Source: Rhodothermales bacterium | Lineage (GTDB): Bacteria > Bacteroidota > Rhodothermia > Rhodothermales > Bin80 | Reading direction: 5' to 3' | DNA length: 64,000 bases | Assembly: GCA_028278205.1 (NCBI GenBank) | Contig: JANQES010000041.1 | Coordinates: 1-64,000, forward strand | Part shown: positions 16,501-23,890 of the stretch, piece after piece | Layout of the letters: every line of letters starts with the position of its first letter | Numbering within the stretch: position 1 is the first letter of the stretch | Made by a program: the position numbers and the translations under genes | The notes under the pieces: generated by a model | What the model was told of the DNA's origin: nothing | Database searches by the model: none | The model's input: only the letters and a program-made list of their open reading frames with translations

Positions 16501-18276
16501 ATGAAAGACTACCTCGATCACGAACTGCGCGCCGTTCTGGCTACGATAGACGGCATCCCCGAAGACTTCAATCTGGAATTTTCGACGCCGGCCAACCCCG
16601 AGCACGGCGACCTCGCCACCAACACGGCGATGCGCCTGGCGCGTCACCTCCGGCAGGCGCCGCGTCAGATTGCCGAAGACCTCGTGCAGCGTCTTCAGGA
16701 CCGTCCCCTCGATCCCGAACGCATCGCGGGCGTCGACGTGGCCGGGCCGGGGTTTATCAATTTTCGCTTCGCCGACCACTACCTCTACCGCGAACTGGCC
16801 GACCTGCTCGATGCCGGCGAGGCCTACGGACGCACCGATGCCGGCCAGGGTCAACGCGCCAACGTCGAGTTCGTCAGCGCCAACCCCACCGGGCCGCTGA
16901 CCGTCGGCCACGGGCGCAATGCCGTGCTCGGCGACACCATCGCCAACTTGCTCGAATGGACGGGCTACGACGTCACGCGGGAGTATTATTTTAACGATGC
17001 CGGGCGGCAGATGCGCGTGCTCGCCGAGTCGGTGCGCGCGCGCTACGAAGACCTCCTCGCCGACGAAGACATGGAACCCTACCTTGACCTCGACGGCGAC
17101 CGCTACGACGCCTGGGTGGATCATCTGGAAAACTACGACACCAAGATGATCGACCTGGAGGACGGCCAGCGGATCGAGGTGCCGATGAGTTTCCCCTACA
17201 ACGACCTCAAAGACCACGGCTACCTCGGCGAATACATCTACGACATCGCCCGCACGCTGATCGACGAGCGCGGCATGACGCTCCTGGGCTCGGACGACCT
17301 CGACGTGTTCAAAAAAGCCGCCGAAGACGCCATCTTTGCCGACATCGAGGCGACGCTGCTGCGCCTGGGCATCAAGATGGATACGTTTTTCAACGAGCAT
17401 TCGCTCTACGAAACCAACGCCGTCTGGGACGCCCTCGCGGCGATGCGCGACAAAGGCTACGTCTTCGATAAGGACGACGCCGTCTGGTTCAAAACCACGG
17501 ATTTCGGCAAGGACAAAGACACCGTCCTCGTCAAAAAAACTGGCGAGCCCACCTACCGCCTGCCCGACATCGCCTATCACAAAAACAAGTTCGACCGGGG
17601 TTTCGATCTGATGATCGATATCTTCGGCGCCGACCACATCGCCACCTACCCGGACGTCAAGCGCGGCCTCCGGGTGCTCGGCTACGACGATGAACAGGTC
17701 GATGTGGTGATCTACCAGTTTGTGACGCTCATGCGCGGCGGCGAAGAGGTCAAGATGAGCACCCGAAAAGCCAACTTCGTCACGCTCGACGAGTTGATGG
17801 ACGACGTGGGCGATGACGTGACGCGCTTCTTCTTCCTGATGCGTTCGTCGAACACCCACCTGGATTTCGACCTGGATCTGGCGAAGGAGGCCAGCGACAA
17901 AAACCCGGTTTTTTACCTCCAATACGCCCACGCCCGCATCTGTTCGATCCTCCGCAAAGCCGAGGAGCGCGGCTTCACCTTCGACGCCGAGGCCGACCTG
18001 ACGCTGCTGGTGCATGAGGCGGAGGTCGGGTTGATCAAAGAACTCTTGCGTTTCCCCGAGGTGCTGCAAAAGATCGCCGCCGCCCGCGAGCCGCACCGGC
18101 TGGCGGTATACTTGCGCAGCGTGGCCGAGGCGTTCACGCGCTTCTACCACTACTGCCGCATCATCGGCGAAGAACAGGCCCTCGCGACGGCCCGTATGCA
18201 ATTGGCCGAGGCCACGCGCCTCGTTCTGCATAACGGCTTGTCGGTGTTGGGGCTTTCGGCTCCCGAAAAGATGTAG
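16501..18276 (+). CDS. argS: Arginyl-tRNA synthetase
   Basis: Class I aminoacyl-tRNA synthetase that charges tRNA-Arg. In 591 residues it shows the N-terminal Add-1-like domain (ANPEHGDLATNTAM), the HIGH-equivalent NPTGPLTVGHGRN (128-140), the KMSK-equivalent VKMSTRKANFVTLDEL, and the C-terminal helical anticodon-binding DALR domain ending near LVLHNGLSVLGL. The start is ATG 16501 (MKDYLDHELR); the open frame runs 37 codons further upstream through non-homologous sequence. It is the only translation gene here and appears monocistronic, followed by a GTCACTG heptamer element. Confidence 0.96.
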   Translation: MKDYLDHELRAVLATIDGIPEDFNLEFSTPANPEHGDLATNTAMRLARHLRQAPRQIAEDLVQRLQDRPLDPERIAGVDVAGPGFINFRFADHYLYRELADLLDAGEAYGRTDAGQGQRANVEFVSANPTGPLTVGHGRNAVLGDTIANLLEWTGYDVTREYYFNDAGRQMRVLAESVRARYEDLLADEDMEPYLDLDGDRYDAWVDHLENYDTKMIDLEDGQRIEVPMSFPYNDLKDHGYLGEYIYDIARTLIDERGMTLLGSDDLDVFKKAAEDAIFADIEATLLRLGIKMDTFFNEHSLYETNAVWDALAAMRDKGYVFDKDDAVWFKTTDFGKDKDTVLVKKTGEPTYRLPDIAYHKNKFDRGFDLMIDIFGADHIATYPDVKRGLRVLGYDDEQVDVVIYQFVTLMRGGEEVKMSTRKANFVTLDELMDDVGDDVTRFFFLMRSSNTHLDFDLDLAKEASDKNPVFYLQYAHARICSILRKAEERGFTFDAEADLTLLVHEAEVGLIKELLRFPEVLQKIAAAREPHRLAVYLRSVAEAFTRFYHYCRIIGEEQALATARMQLAEATRLVLHNGLSVLGLSAPEKM

Positions 18277-18299
18277 CTTTGGCGAGCGGGTGTGTTTTT

Positions 18300-18354
18300 G
18301 TCACTGGTCATTAGTCACTGGTGTCTTGAGAAAAACCAGTGACCAGTGACTCAA
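18300..18354. repeat. Inverted heptamer pair (GTCACTG family) between argS and pheA
   Basis: Left 18300-18322 and right 18336-18354 are reverse complements with a 13-nt spacer, giving a strong hairpin. It contains an upstream in-frame ATG (18339) that I do not use for pheA. Confidence 0.82.
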
Positions 18355-18389
18355 TCAAATCAGCAACCACGCATAATCCACCACCAACG

Positions 18390-19232
18390 ATGCGCGTAGC
18401 TTTTCAAGGAGAAATAGGCGCCTTCAGCGAGGAGGCGGTCTGGGCGTTGTACGGCGAAGTCGAGGTGGCGCCGTCGCCGTCGATGGAGGCGGTCTTTGAG
18501 GCTGTCGAGGCGGGGCGCGTCGAGCGGGGGGTGGTGCCTATCGAGAACTCGCTCTTCGGCAGCGTCCACGTCAACTACGACCTGCTGCGGGCGCATGCGG
18601 TGCAAATCGTGGGCGAGTTGAAGCTGCGCATCCGGCATCACCTGATGGCTGTGCCGGGGGCGACGCTCGGCGGCGTCCGGCGCGTGCACTCGCACCCGCA
18701 GGCGCTGGGGCAATGCCAGACGTTTCTGCGCCGGCAGTTGCCGCACGCCGAAGCCGTCCCCGCCTACGACACGGCGGGCGCGGCCAAGATGGTCGCCGCC
18801 GGGGGCGCGACGGACGTAGCCGCCATCGCCCCGGAGCGCGCCGCCCTCGAATACGGCCTCGACGTGCTGGCCGCCGACATCGAAAGTCATCATCAGAACT
18901 ACACCCGCTTTCTGGCACTGGCGCGCGATGGCGGGCCGTTGATCCTGGCCGAAGCCGGCACGCCGCTGAAGACGTCCATCGTCTTCGCCCTGCGCGAGAA
19001 CGTGCCGGGCGCGCTCTTCAAAAGCCTCGCCGTCTTCGCCCTGCGCGACCTCGACCTGTTCAAAGTCGAAAGCCGCCCCCTCGTCGGCAGCCCCGACAAC
19101 TACTTGTTTTATCTGGATTTCGAAGGCTCCATCGCCGACGAGCCGGTCCAACGCGCCCTCGATCACCTCGGCGAGATCACCGCCGAGATGAAAGTCCTCG
19201 GCTCCTATCCGCAAGGCCGAACGGTGGGATAA
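18390..19232 (+). CDS. pheA: Prephenate dehydratase
   Basis: Converts prephenate to phenylpyruvate in phenylalanine synthesis. The 280-residue protein has the periplasmic-binding-like catalytic fold with the TRF motif (NYTRFLAL, 172-174) and a C-terminal ACT regulatory domain with the phenylalanine-binding ESRP (227-230). There is no chorismate mutase domain, so it is the monofunctional type. The start at 18390 gives MRVAFQGEIGAFSEEA, the family N-terminus; the frame extends 17 codons upstream only through repeat sequence. Its TAA stop touches the left arm of the terminator element at 19231. Allosteric inhibition by Phe is expected from the ACT domain. Confidence 0.94.
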   Translation: MRVAFQGEIGAFSEEAVWALYGEVEVAPSPSMEAVFEAVEAGRVERGVVPIENSLFGSVHVNYDLLRAHAVQIVGELKLRIRHHLMAVPGATLGGVRRVHSHPQALGQCQTFLRRQLPHAEAVPAYDTAGAAKMVAAGGATDVAAIAPERAALEYGLDVLAADIESHHQNYTRFLALARDGGPLILAEAGTPLKTSIVFALRENVPGALFKSLAVFALRDLDLFKVESRPLVGSPDNYLFYLDFEGSIADEPVQRALDHLGEITAEMKVLGSYPQGRTVG

Positions 19233-19382
19233 TTTTGGATTTTAGATTTTGGATTGGGTGGTTTTCGATCCGTTTTTAGTAATCGAAAAAGCCGCGCTGG
19301 TATGGACCGGCGCGGCTTTTTCGGTTGAGATGACGGTGCCGAATGAGACAAATCCAAAATCCAAAATCTAAAATCCAAAATC
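19231..19382. terminator. Terminator element flanked by inverted ATTTTGG heptamers
   Basis: Same design as 4819-4975: heptamers 19231-19256, hairpin arms 19286-19297 and 19310-19321 with A5/T5 flanks, and inverted heptamers 19350-19382. Here it separates two genes in the same direction, starting at the pheA stop codon. Confidence 0.88.
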
Positions 19383-19458
19383 CGAACGGTAAGGGATTCG
19401 ACAAAACCGCCGATACTACCAGCCTCTCCCTGTTTCAATCATCTATCCTGAGTTAGCC

Positions 19459-20334
19459 GTGTCTCTTTCGTATAGCATTCGAGAAGGATTAGCCGGGTTT
19501 AAGCGGGCGAAATTCGCCTTCATCGCTGCTACCAGCGCGACGGCGGTGGCGCTCGTGCTCATCGGCATGTTTATGCTGATGAGTTTTCAGACCAATCAGG
19601 TGACGACCTGGCTCAAGCAGCGCGTCGGCGAGGTAGAGATCTTCATCGAAGACGTCGAAGATCCCGTCGCCGAGGCCATCCACGCGCGGGCGGCGGTGGT
19701 GCCGGGTGTGGCCGATGCCGAGTACATCTCCAAAGAACAGGCGACGCAGGTCTTCCAGGCTGAGTTCGGCGAAGGCGCTGAGATTTTCATGGACGAGCCA
19801 TTTTTGCCGGCCTCGGTCCGCGTCCACGTCGAGCCGTCGTATGCCAACCCGGACAGCCTCCAGATGCTCGTGGCCGAGTTCAGCGAGTGGAACCGGGTCA
19901 GCGAGGTGGTCTTCAACCAGCCGCTTTTGGTGAAAGTGCAGCGCAACCTGCGCCTGATCACCCTCGCGGGGTTCTTGCTGGGCCTGCTGGTGGTGCTGGC
20001 GGCGCTGTTCCTCGTGGGCAACACCATCCGCCTGACCATCTACGCCCGCCGCCTGCTCATCCGCACGATGAAGCTCGTCGGCGCAACCGATGCGTTCATC
20101 CAGCAGCCGTTTATCGTCGAAGGCGTAGCGCAGGGCATCATGGCCGGGGCCGGGGCCAGTGCGCTGGTATGGTTGCTCTACGGCGCGATGTCGGGCTACA
20201 TGCCGCACCTGGGCGTCTCGTTCTGGACGCTGCTGTTGATCGGCCTCGTCATCATCAGCCTGGGCGCGCTGCTCGGCTGGCTCGGCTCGTTTTTCTCCGT
20301 ACGCCGGTTCATCAAGCACGTGGCGTTGCATTAG
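19459..20334 (+). CDS. ftsX: Cell-division ABC-type membrane protein FtsX
   Basis: FtsX couples divisome state to periplasmic peptidoglycan hydrolases, normally with ATPase FtsE. The 291-residue protein has one N-terminal helix (about 22-42), an extracytoplasmic domain (about 45-170) containing GVADAEYISKEQA, and three C-terminal helices, the FtsX/MacB arrangement. The start is GTG at 19459 (MSLSYSIREGLAGFKRAK), with no ATG close by. ftsE is not adjacent, unlike the usual ftsEX operon. It ends just before a GTCACTG array and a strong terminator. Confidence 0.9.
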   Translation: MSLSYSIREGLAGFKRAKFAFIAATSATAVALVLIGMFMLMSFQTNQVTTWLKQRVGEVEIFIEDVEDPVAEAIHARAAVVPGVADAEYISKEQATQVFQAEFGEGAEIFMDEPFLPASVRVHVEPSYANPDSLQMLVAEFSEWNRVSEVVFNQPLLVKVQRNLRLITLAGFLLGLLVVLAALFLVGNTIRLTIYARRLLIRTMKLVGATDAFIQQPFIVEGVAQGIMAGAGASALVWLLYGAMSGYMPHLGVSFWTLLLIGLVIISLGALLGWLGSFFSVRRFIKHVALH

Positions 20335-20340
20335 GATTGG

Positions 20341-20370
20341 GTCATCGGTCACTGGTCATTGGTCACTGGT
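20341..20370. repeat. GTCACTG-family heptamer array, single arm
   Basis: Four tandem heptamers (GTCATCG, GTCACTG, GTCATTG, GTCACTG) without the inverted partner seen at other sites. A true terminator follows directly. Confidence 0.7.
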
Positions 20371-20379
20371 GAAATTGAA

Positions 20380-20429
20380 AGTCATCCTTGCGCAGGCTCG
20401 AAGCTGCCTGCGCAAGGATGACTTTTTTT
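20380..20429 (+). terminator. Intrinsic terminator after ftsX
   Basis: 17-bp perfect stem (20380-20396 / 20407-20423, AGTCATCCTTGCGCAGG) followed by a run of T. Confidence 0.92.
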
Positions 20430-20474
20430 GTAGTTTGCCGGGGTGTTGCAATTTGAGATCTTGATTGGATTGTC

Positions 20475-21782
20475 ATGTCCGAGCCGCCGAAGATTTTTGT
20501 CAGCTATAGCCGAAGGGATAGAACGTGGCTGGAACGCCTCCAGGTGCATCTCAGTCCGTTGGAAAGCGATGGGGTCATAGACCTGTGGGACGACACGGAA
20601 ATCAAAGCAGGAGACGATTGGGAAGCCGAAATCGAACAGGCCCTTGCCGAGGCGAAAGCCGCCGTGCTGCTGATCAGCGCCGATTATCTGGCCTCCGATT
20701 TCATCCGAGATCGAGAGCTTCAGCCGTTGTTGGAGGCTGCCAAGGGAGAAGGCTTGCTCATTCTGTCGGTGATTTTGAGCCCGTCTCGATTCAAAAGGAT
20801 GAAGAGTCTCTCGGCGTTTCAGGCCGTAAACAATCCTGATAGGCCACTTATCAGCTTGGAACGCTGGGAGCAAGAGCAGGTCTTTGACCGCGTGGCCGAG
20901 TCGATAGAAAAAGCGCTGACTGGTGTTGGCGAACCAGATCCCCAATCCGCCCAGATTCTGCAATCGGAATCCCACCCCGAGGCGGACGTCGCGGTTGTGT
21001 CAGCGCCCCGGCAGGAGCAAAGCACGCCACACGCCGATGTCTCGCCTGCTCAGGCTGCCTTGCCGCAGACATGCAAAAACGACCTCGGCATGGAGTTCGC
21101 CTTGATCCCGGCAGGTCGTTTTGATATGGGGTCGAACGTGGATAGAATTGAAGCGCCGGTACACACGGTGACGATCAGTGAGCCGTTCTACCTGGGCGTT
21201 TATGTAGTGACGCAGGAGCAATGGATAAAAGTGATGGGGACAACCCCTCGGCTGGAGCCCTGGGGAATTGACAACGTGCGGGAGGGCAAGGACTACCCGG
21301 CGGTGTATGTAAGTTGGAGGGACGTGCAGGCGTTCATCAACAAGCTCAATGCGCGCGACGAAAATAGTTTTTATCGGTTGCCTTCGGAGGCGGAGTGGGA
21401 GTACGCGTGCCGCGCGGGGAGTCGGGGTGCGTATTATTTCGGGAGCAATATGCACAAGCTGAAAGCTTATGCGTGGTATAACAAGAATACCTGGGATGTG
21501 GGCGAGCCGTACGCGCATCGTGTAGGTCAAAAGAAACCCAACAGGTTTGGGTTGTACGACATGCACGGCAATGTGTGGGAGTGGGTAGAGGACTGGTACG
21601 GACGCTATACGCGGGGGGCGGTGACGGATCCGAAAGGTCCTGAGACGGGCAGGAGCAAAGTGTTCCGGGGCGGTGGCTTTCACTCTATTGCTGAGGAGAT
21701 GCGATCCGCGAGTCGCGTAGGTGACCATCCCGACTTACGCACCTACTACGTTGGTTTCCGTCTTGTGAAGGAGGATTTGTGA
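20475..21782 (+). CDS. TIR domain fused to a formylglycine-generating-enzyme-like (C-lectin fold) domain
   Basis: 435 residues. The N-terminal TIR domain (about 5-150) has KIFVSYSRRDRTWLERL, LWDDTEIKAGDDWEAEI, VLLISADYLASDFIRDREL; the glutamate after the SDF block is at the usual NADase position. A Pro/Gln-rich linker (about 150-200) leads to a SUMF1/FGE-type domain (about 205-435): MEFALIPAGRFDMGS, YRLPSEAEWEYACRAGS, GLYDMHGNVWEWVEDWYG, FRGGGFHS. It lacks the catalytic cysteine pattern of true FGEs (the region reads MRSASRVGDHP), so it is more likely a binding module. TIR-plus-sensor architecture suggests an NAD-depleting immune-type effector; that is inference. It is transcribed alone. Confidence 0.82.
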   Translation: MSEPPKIFVSYSRRDRTWLERLQVHLSPLESDGVIDLWDDTEIKAGDDWEAEIEQALAEAKAAVLLISADYLASDFIRDRELQPLLEAAKGEGLLILSVILSPSRFKRMKSLSAFQAVNNPDRPLISLERWEQEQVFDRVAESIEKALTGVGEPDPQSAQILQSESHPEADVAVVSAPRQEQSTPHADVSPAQAALPQTCKNDLGMEFALIPAGRFDMGSNVDRIEAPVHTVTISEPFYLGVYVVTQEQWIKVMGTTPRLEPWGIDNVREGKDYPAVYVSWRDVQAFINKLNARDENSFYRLPSEAEWEYACRAGSRGAYYFGSNMHKLKAYAWYNKNTWDVGEPYAHRVGQKKPNRFGLYDMHGNVWEWVEDWYGRYTRGAVTDPKGPETGRSKVFRGGGFHSIAEEMRSASRVGDHPDLRTYYVGFRLVKEDL

Positions 21783-21790
21783 GGGTGGGA

Positions 21791-21871
21791 AGACCTGACA
21801 GGGTTGCCCTGCAACGAGCCAAAAAGCTCGAAAAGACAAAACCAGGGTGACGCAAAAAACCTGTCAGGTCT
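21791..21871. repeat. Inverted repeat between convergent genes
   Basis: Arms AGACCTGACAGG (21791-21802) and its complement (21860-21871) enclose about 57 bp. Likely a bidirectional 3' end for the TIR-FGE gene and the reductase-like gene. Confidence 0.6.
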
Positions 21872-21886
21872 CGCGAGACCACATCC

Positions 21887-22519
21887 TCAACGCCGCACCA
21901 GCTTAAAGCCGAAGTTCGGGCCGAAGCCCTGGGCGTAGGCCAGGCTGATCCACAGCATCGCCAGATGCTCCAGCAGGCGCGACGCGGTGAGGCCGCCGGC
22001 ATCGACCACCTCGAAGCCGGGGTCTTCGGCCAGGCCGGCGACGGTTTGTTTGGCCTCGGCGTCGTCGCCGCAGATGAACATGGTGAGGGGTGCGCCGTCG
22101 TAGAGCGGGTCTTGCATGTTGCCGCTGCCGGTGGTGTTGAAGGCTTTGACGGTGCGCGCCCCGGCAGCCCACGCCGCCACCTGCTCGCCCGCCGACGTGT
22201 CGGCGCCGGTGTCGAGCCCGCTCAGGTCCGGCTTGAGCGGATTCGTGCAATCGACGACGATCTTGCCGGTGAGGTCGCCCGCGCTGATGATCGCGCGCTC
22301 GGTGACGCTCCACGGCGTGGCGAAGACGACGATGTCGGAGGCGGCAGCGGCATTGGCGGCGGTGGCGGCGCACGCATTCGGCCCGGCGCCGGCCACCAGA
22401 TGTTGCGTTTTCTCGCCTTCGGGATCCCGCGAGCCGAAGACCACCTGATGGCCCTTCTGCGCCCATCGCGTGCCCAGTGTGCCGCCTACATTACCCGTTC
22501 CAATGACTGCTATTTTCAT
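21887..22519 (-). CDS. NADPH-dependent F420 reductase-fold (NPDP-family) oxidoreductase
   Basis: About 210 residues with an N-terminal Rossmann site MKIAVIGTGNVGGTLGTRWAQ and the following FGSRD, where the arginine suits NADP(H). The remainder (VVFATPW, VVDCTNPLKPD, VKAFNTTG, FICGDD) matches the 'NADP oxidoreductase, coenzyme F420-dependent' family. Most bacterial members have no F420 and an unknown substrate; there are no F420 genes here. The start at 22519 (MKIAVIG) is preferred to the ATG 7 codons upstream. It is in tandem with the NmrA-like gene, separated by a repeat block. Confidence 0.8.
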   Translation of the reverse strand: MKIAVIGTGNVGGTLGTRWAQKGHQVVFGSRDPEGEKTQHLVAGAGPNACAATAANAAAASDIVVFATPWSVTERAIISAGDLTGKIVVDCTNPLKPDLSGLDTGADTSAGEQVAAWAAGARTVKAFNTTGSGNMQDPLYDGAPLTMFICGDDAEAKQTVAGLAEDPGFEVVDAGGLTASRLLEHLAMLWISLAYAQGFGPNFGFKLVRR

Positions 22520-22535
22520 GGTTTTGTCCGTTATT

Positions 22536-22662
22536 TGCAACCGCAGATGGGCGCGGATAAACGCAGATGAAAGCAGAACGTGGCCCTATCTGCGTTCATC
22601 CGCGTTCATCTGACCCTATCTGCGGTTGCACTATCTGCGGTTGCACTATCTGCGGTTGCAAG
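22536..22662. repeat. Palindromic repeat (CGCAGATG family) with a 15-bp tandem triplication
   Basis: CCGCAGATGGGCGCGG-type sequence and its inverted copies, ending in three tandem 15-mers (ACTATCTGCGGTTGC, about 22615-22660). It ends exactly at the stop codon of the NmrA-like gene. A related copy is at 23651-23760. Confidence 0.78.
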
Positions 22663-23511
22663 TTATCGCCACGCGTCGGCGTGTTCTTCGGCGAACTGGC
22701 GGAAGGAGATTGGCGGGCGGCCCAGCACGTCGGCTACGTCCGGTGCGGTGGGCGCATACCAGCCCTGGCGGATGCCATCGTAGAGGAACAGAATCAGGTT
22801 GATATCCTCTGCCGGCATGCCCGCGGCGGTCATGCCCTGGCGCGCTTCGTCCTGGGTGATGGCAACGAAGGGGATCGCGCGCCCGGCTGCGTCCGAGAGC
22901 ACGGCGCAGGCTTCGGCATAGCTCAGCGAATCCGAGCTGGTGAGCGTGTATTCCTTGCCGGCGTGGCCATCTTCGGTGAACGCCGCTGCTGCTACCGCCC
23001 CGATGTCGCGTGTGTCGATGAGGCTGTTTTTGCCGTCGCCGGTGGGCAGGTAGAGGCCGCCTTGCTGCCGGATCATGTCGCCCATATAGCCGGTGAAGTT
23101 TTGCATGAACCACGTGGGCCGCAGGATGGTGTAGTCCATGCCCGACGCCATCAGGTGCAACTCGACCCTGCGCAGGCCGCGCTCCGATTGGTCCACCCCC
23201 ATCGCCGTCATCAAGACGACGTAGCCGACGCCGGCAGCTTTCGCCTGGTCGAGCAAGGGGATCATCTCCTGATCCGGCTCGTGGCTGGCGCCCTGAGACA
23301 GCAGGAACAGCCGCCCGGCGCCATCAAGGGCCGCCGCCCAGGTCTCAGGCCGCGCATAGTCGAATTCGACAGGTTCGACACCCTGTGGGCCGCTGTACGT
23401 TTCCGGATGACGCGTAGCGGCTCGGACCGGCTCGCCGTGCTCGACCAGCAGCGAAACGAGCGGGCGACCGACGTTGCCCGTCGCGCCGATAACGAGAATT
23501 GGTTGGCTCAT
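22663..23511 (-). CDS. NmrA-like NAD(P)-binding protein
   Basis: 282-residue atypical short-chain dehydrogenase of the NmrA/HSCARG group. It starts MSQPILVIGATGNVGRPL with GATGxxG, has TAMGVDQSERG and ILRPTWFMQNFTGYM in the usual places, and ends in a substrate lobe without a YxxxK triad. Members act as NADPH-dependent quinone or nitro reductases or as redox sensors; I cannot choose. The gene sits between two CGCAGATG-family repeats and has an AT-rich hairpin 25 bp upstream of its start. Confidence 0.82.
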   Translation of the reverse strand: MSQPILVIGATGNVGRPLVSLLVEHGEPVRAATRHPETYSGPQGVEPVEFDYARPETWAAALDGAGRLFLLSQGASHEPDQEMIPLLDQAKAAGVGYVVLMTAMGVDQSERGLRRVELHLMASGMDYTILRPTWFMQNFTGYMGDMIRQQGGLYLPTGDGKNSLIDTRDIGAVAAAAFTEDGHAGKEYTLTSSDSLSYAEACAVLSDAAGRAIPFVAITQDEARQGMTAAGMPAEDINLILFLYDGIRQGWYAPTAPDVADVLGRPPISFRQFAEEHADAWR

Positions 23512-23535
23512 TCGTTTTGTTCAGGTTTAGGATGT

Positions 23536-23567
23536 TTTTATTTTTTTGGTTCACCAAAAAAATAAAA
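23536..23567. promoter_or_regulatory. AT-rich perfect hairpin upstream of the NmrA-like gene
   Basis: 14-bp stem TTTTATTTTTTTGG (23536-23549) and complement (23554-23567). Its stem sequence resembles that of the hairpin at 8337-8372 and partly that at 29089-29117, all just upstream of start codons. The rest of the gap to 23890 holds the repeat at 23651-23760 and no gene. Confidence 0.55.
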
Positions 23568-23650
23568 GTCGATGCAAGAGCAGGAATCTAGGAACGCCGT
23601 GCCGTTCTCCGAAATCGAACGGTCAGATACATCAGCTTTTTCACGATACA

Positions 23651-23760
23651 TGCAACCGCAGATGGACGCGGATAAACGCAGATGAGAGCGGAAGGCGGCC
23701 CAATCTGCGTTCATCTGCGCCCATCTGCCCTAATCTGCGGTTGCATGATCTGCGGTTGCA
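23651..23760. repeat. Palindromic repeat (CGCAGATG family), second copy
   Basis: GCAACCGCAGATGGACGCGG on the left and inverted CATCTGC/AATCTGCGG units on the right, related to 22536-22662. The two copies bracket the NmrA-like gene. Confidence 0.78.
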
Positions 23761-23890
23761 AAAAACTCTTGACGCGTTAAGCCAAACCCGTGCTGGGACG
23801 ATATATTGTGGGATTCGATTTTATTAACAGAGGGTACACCGGGGAGGCCGTGATCGCAGGGCTTCCCGTTTGGTTTCGGAGGGCGTCGTC

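Noticed and set aside
18339..18389. N-terminal extension of pheA from the upstream ATG
   Set aside because: These 17 codons lie largely in the heptamer hairpin; the family N-terminus begins at 18390.
19459..20334. MacB-type transporter permease
   Set aside because: Length, four-helix layout and short periplasmic domain fit FtsX; there is no MacB ATPase domain or neighbour.
20475..21782. Diversity-generating retroelement target gene
   Set aside because: The FGE/C-lectin fold would suit one, but no reverse transcriptase or template repeat is in the window.
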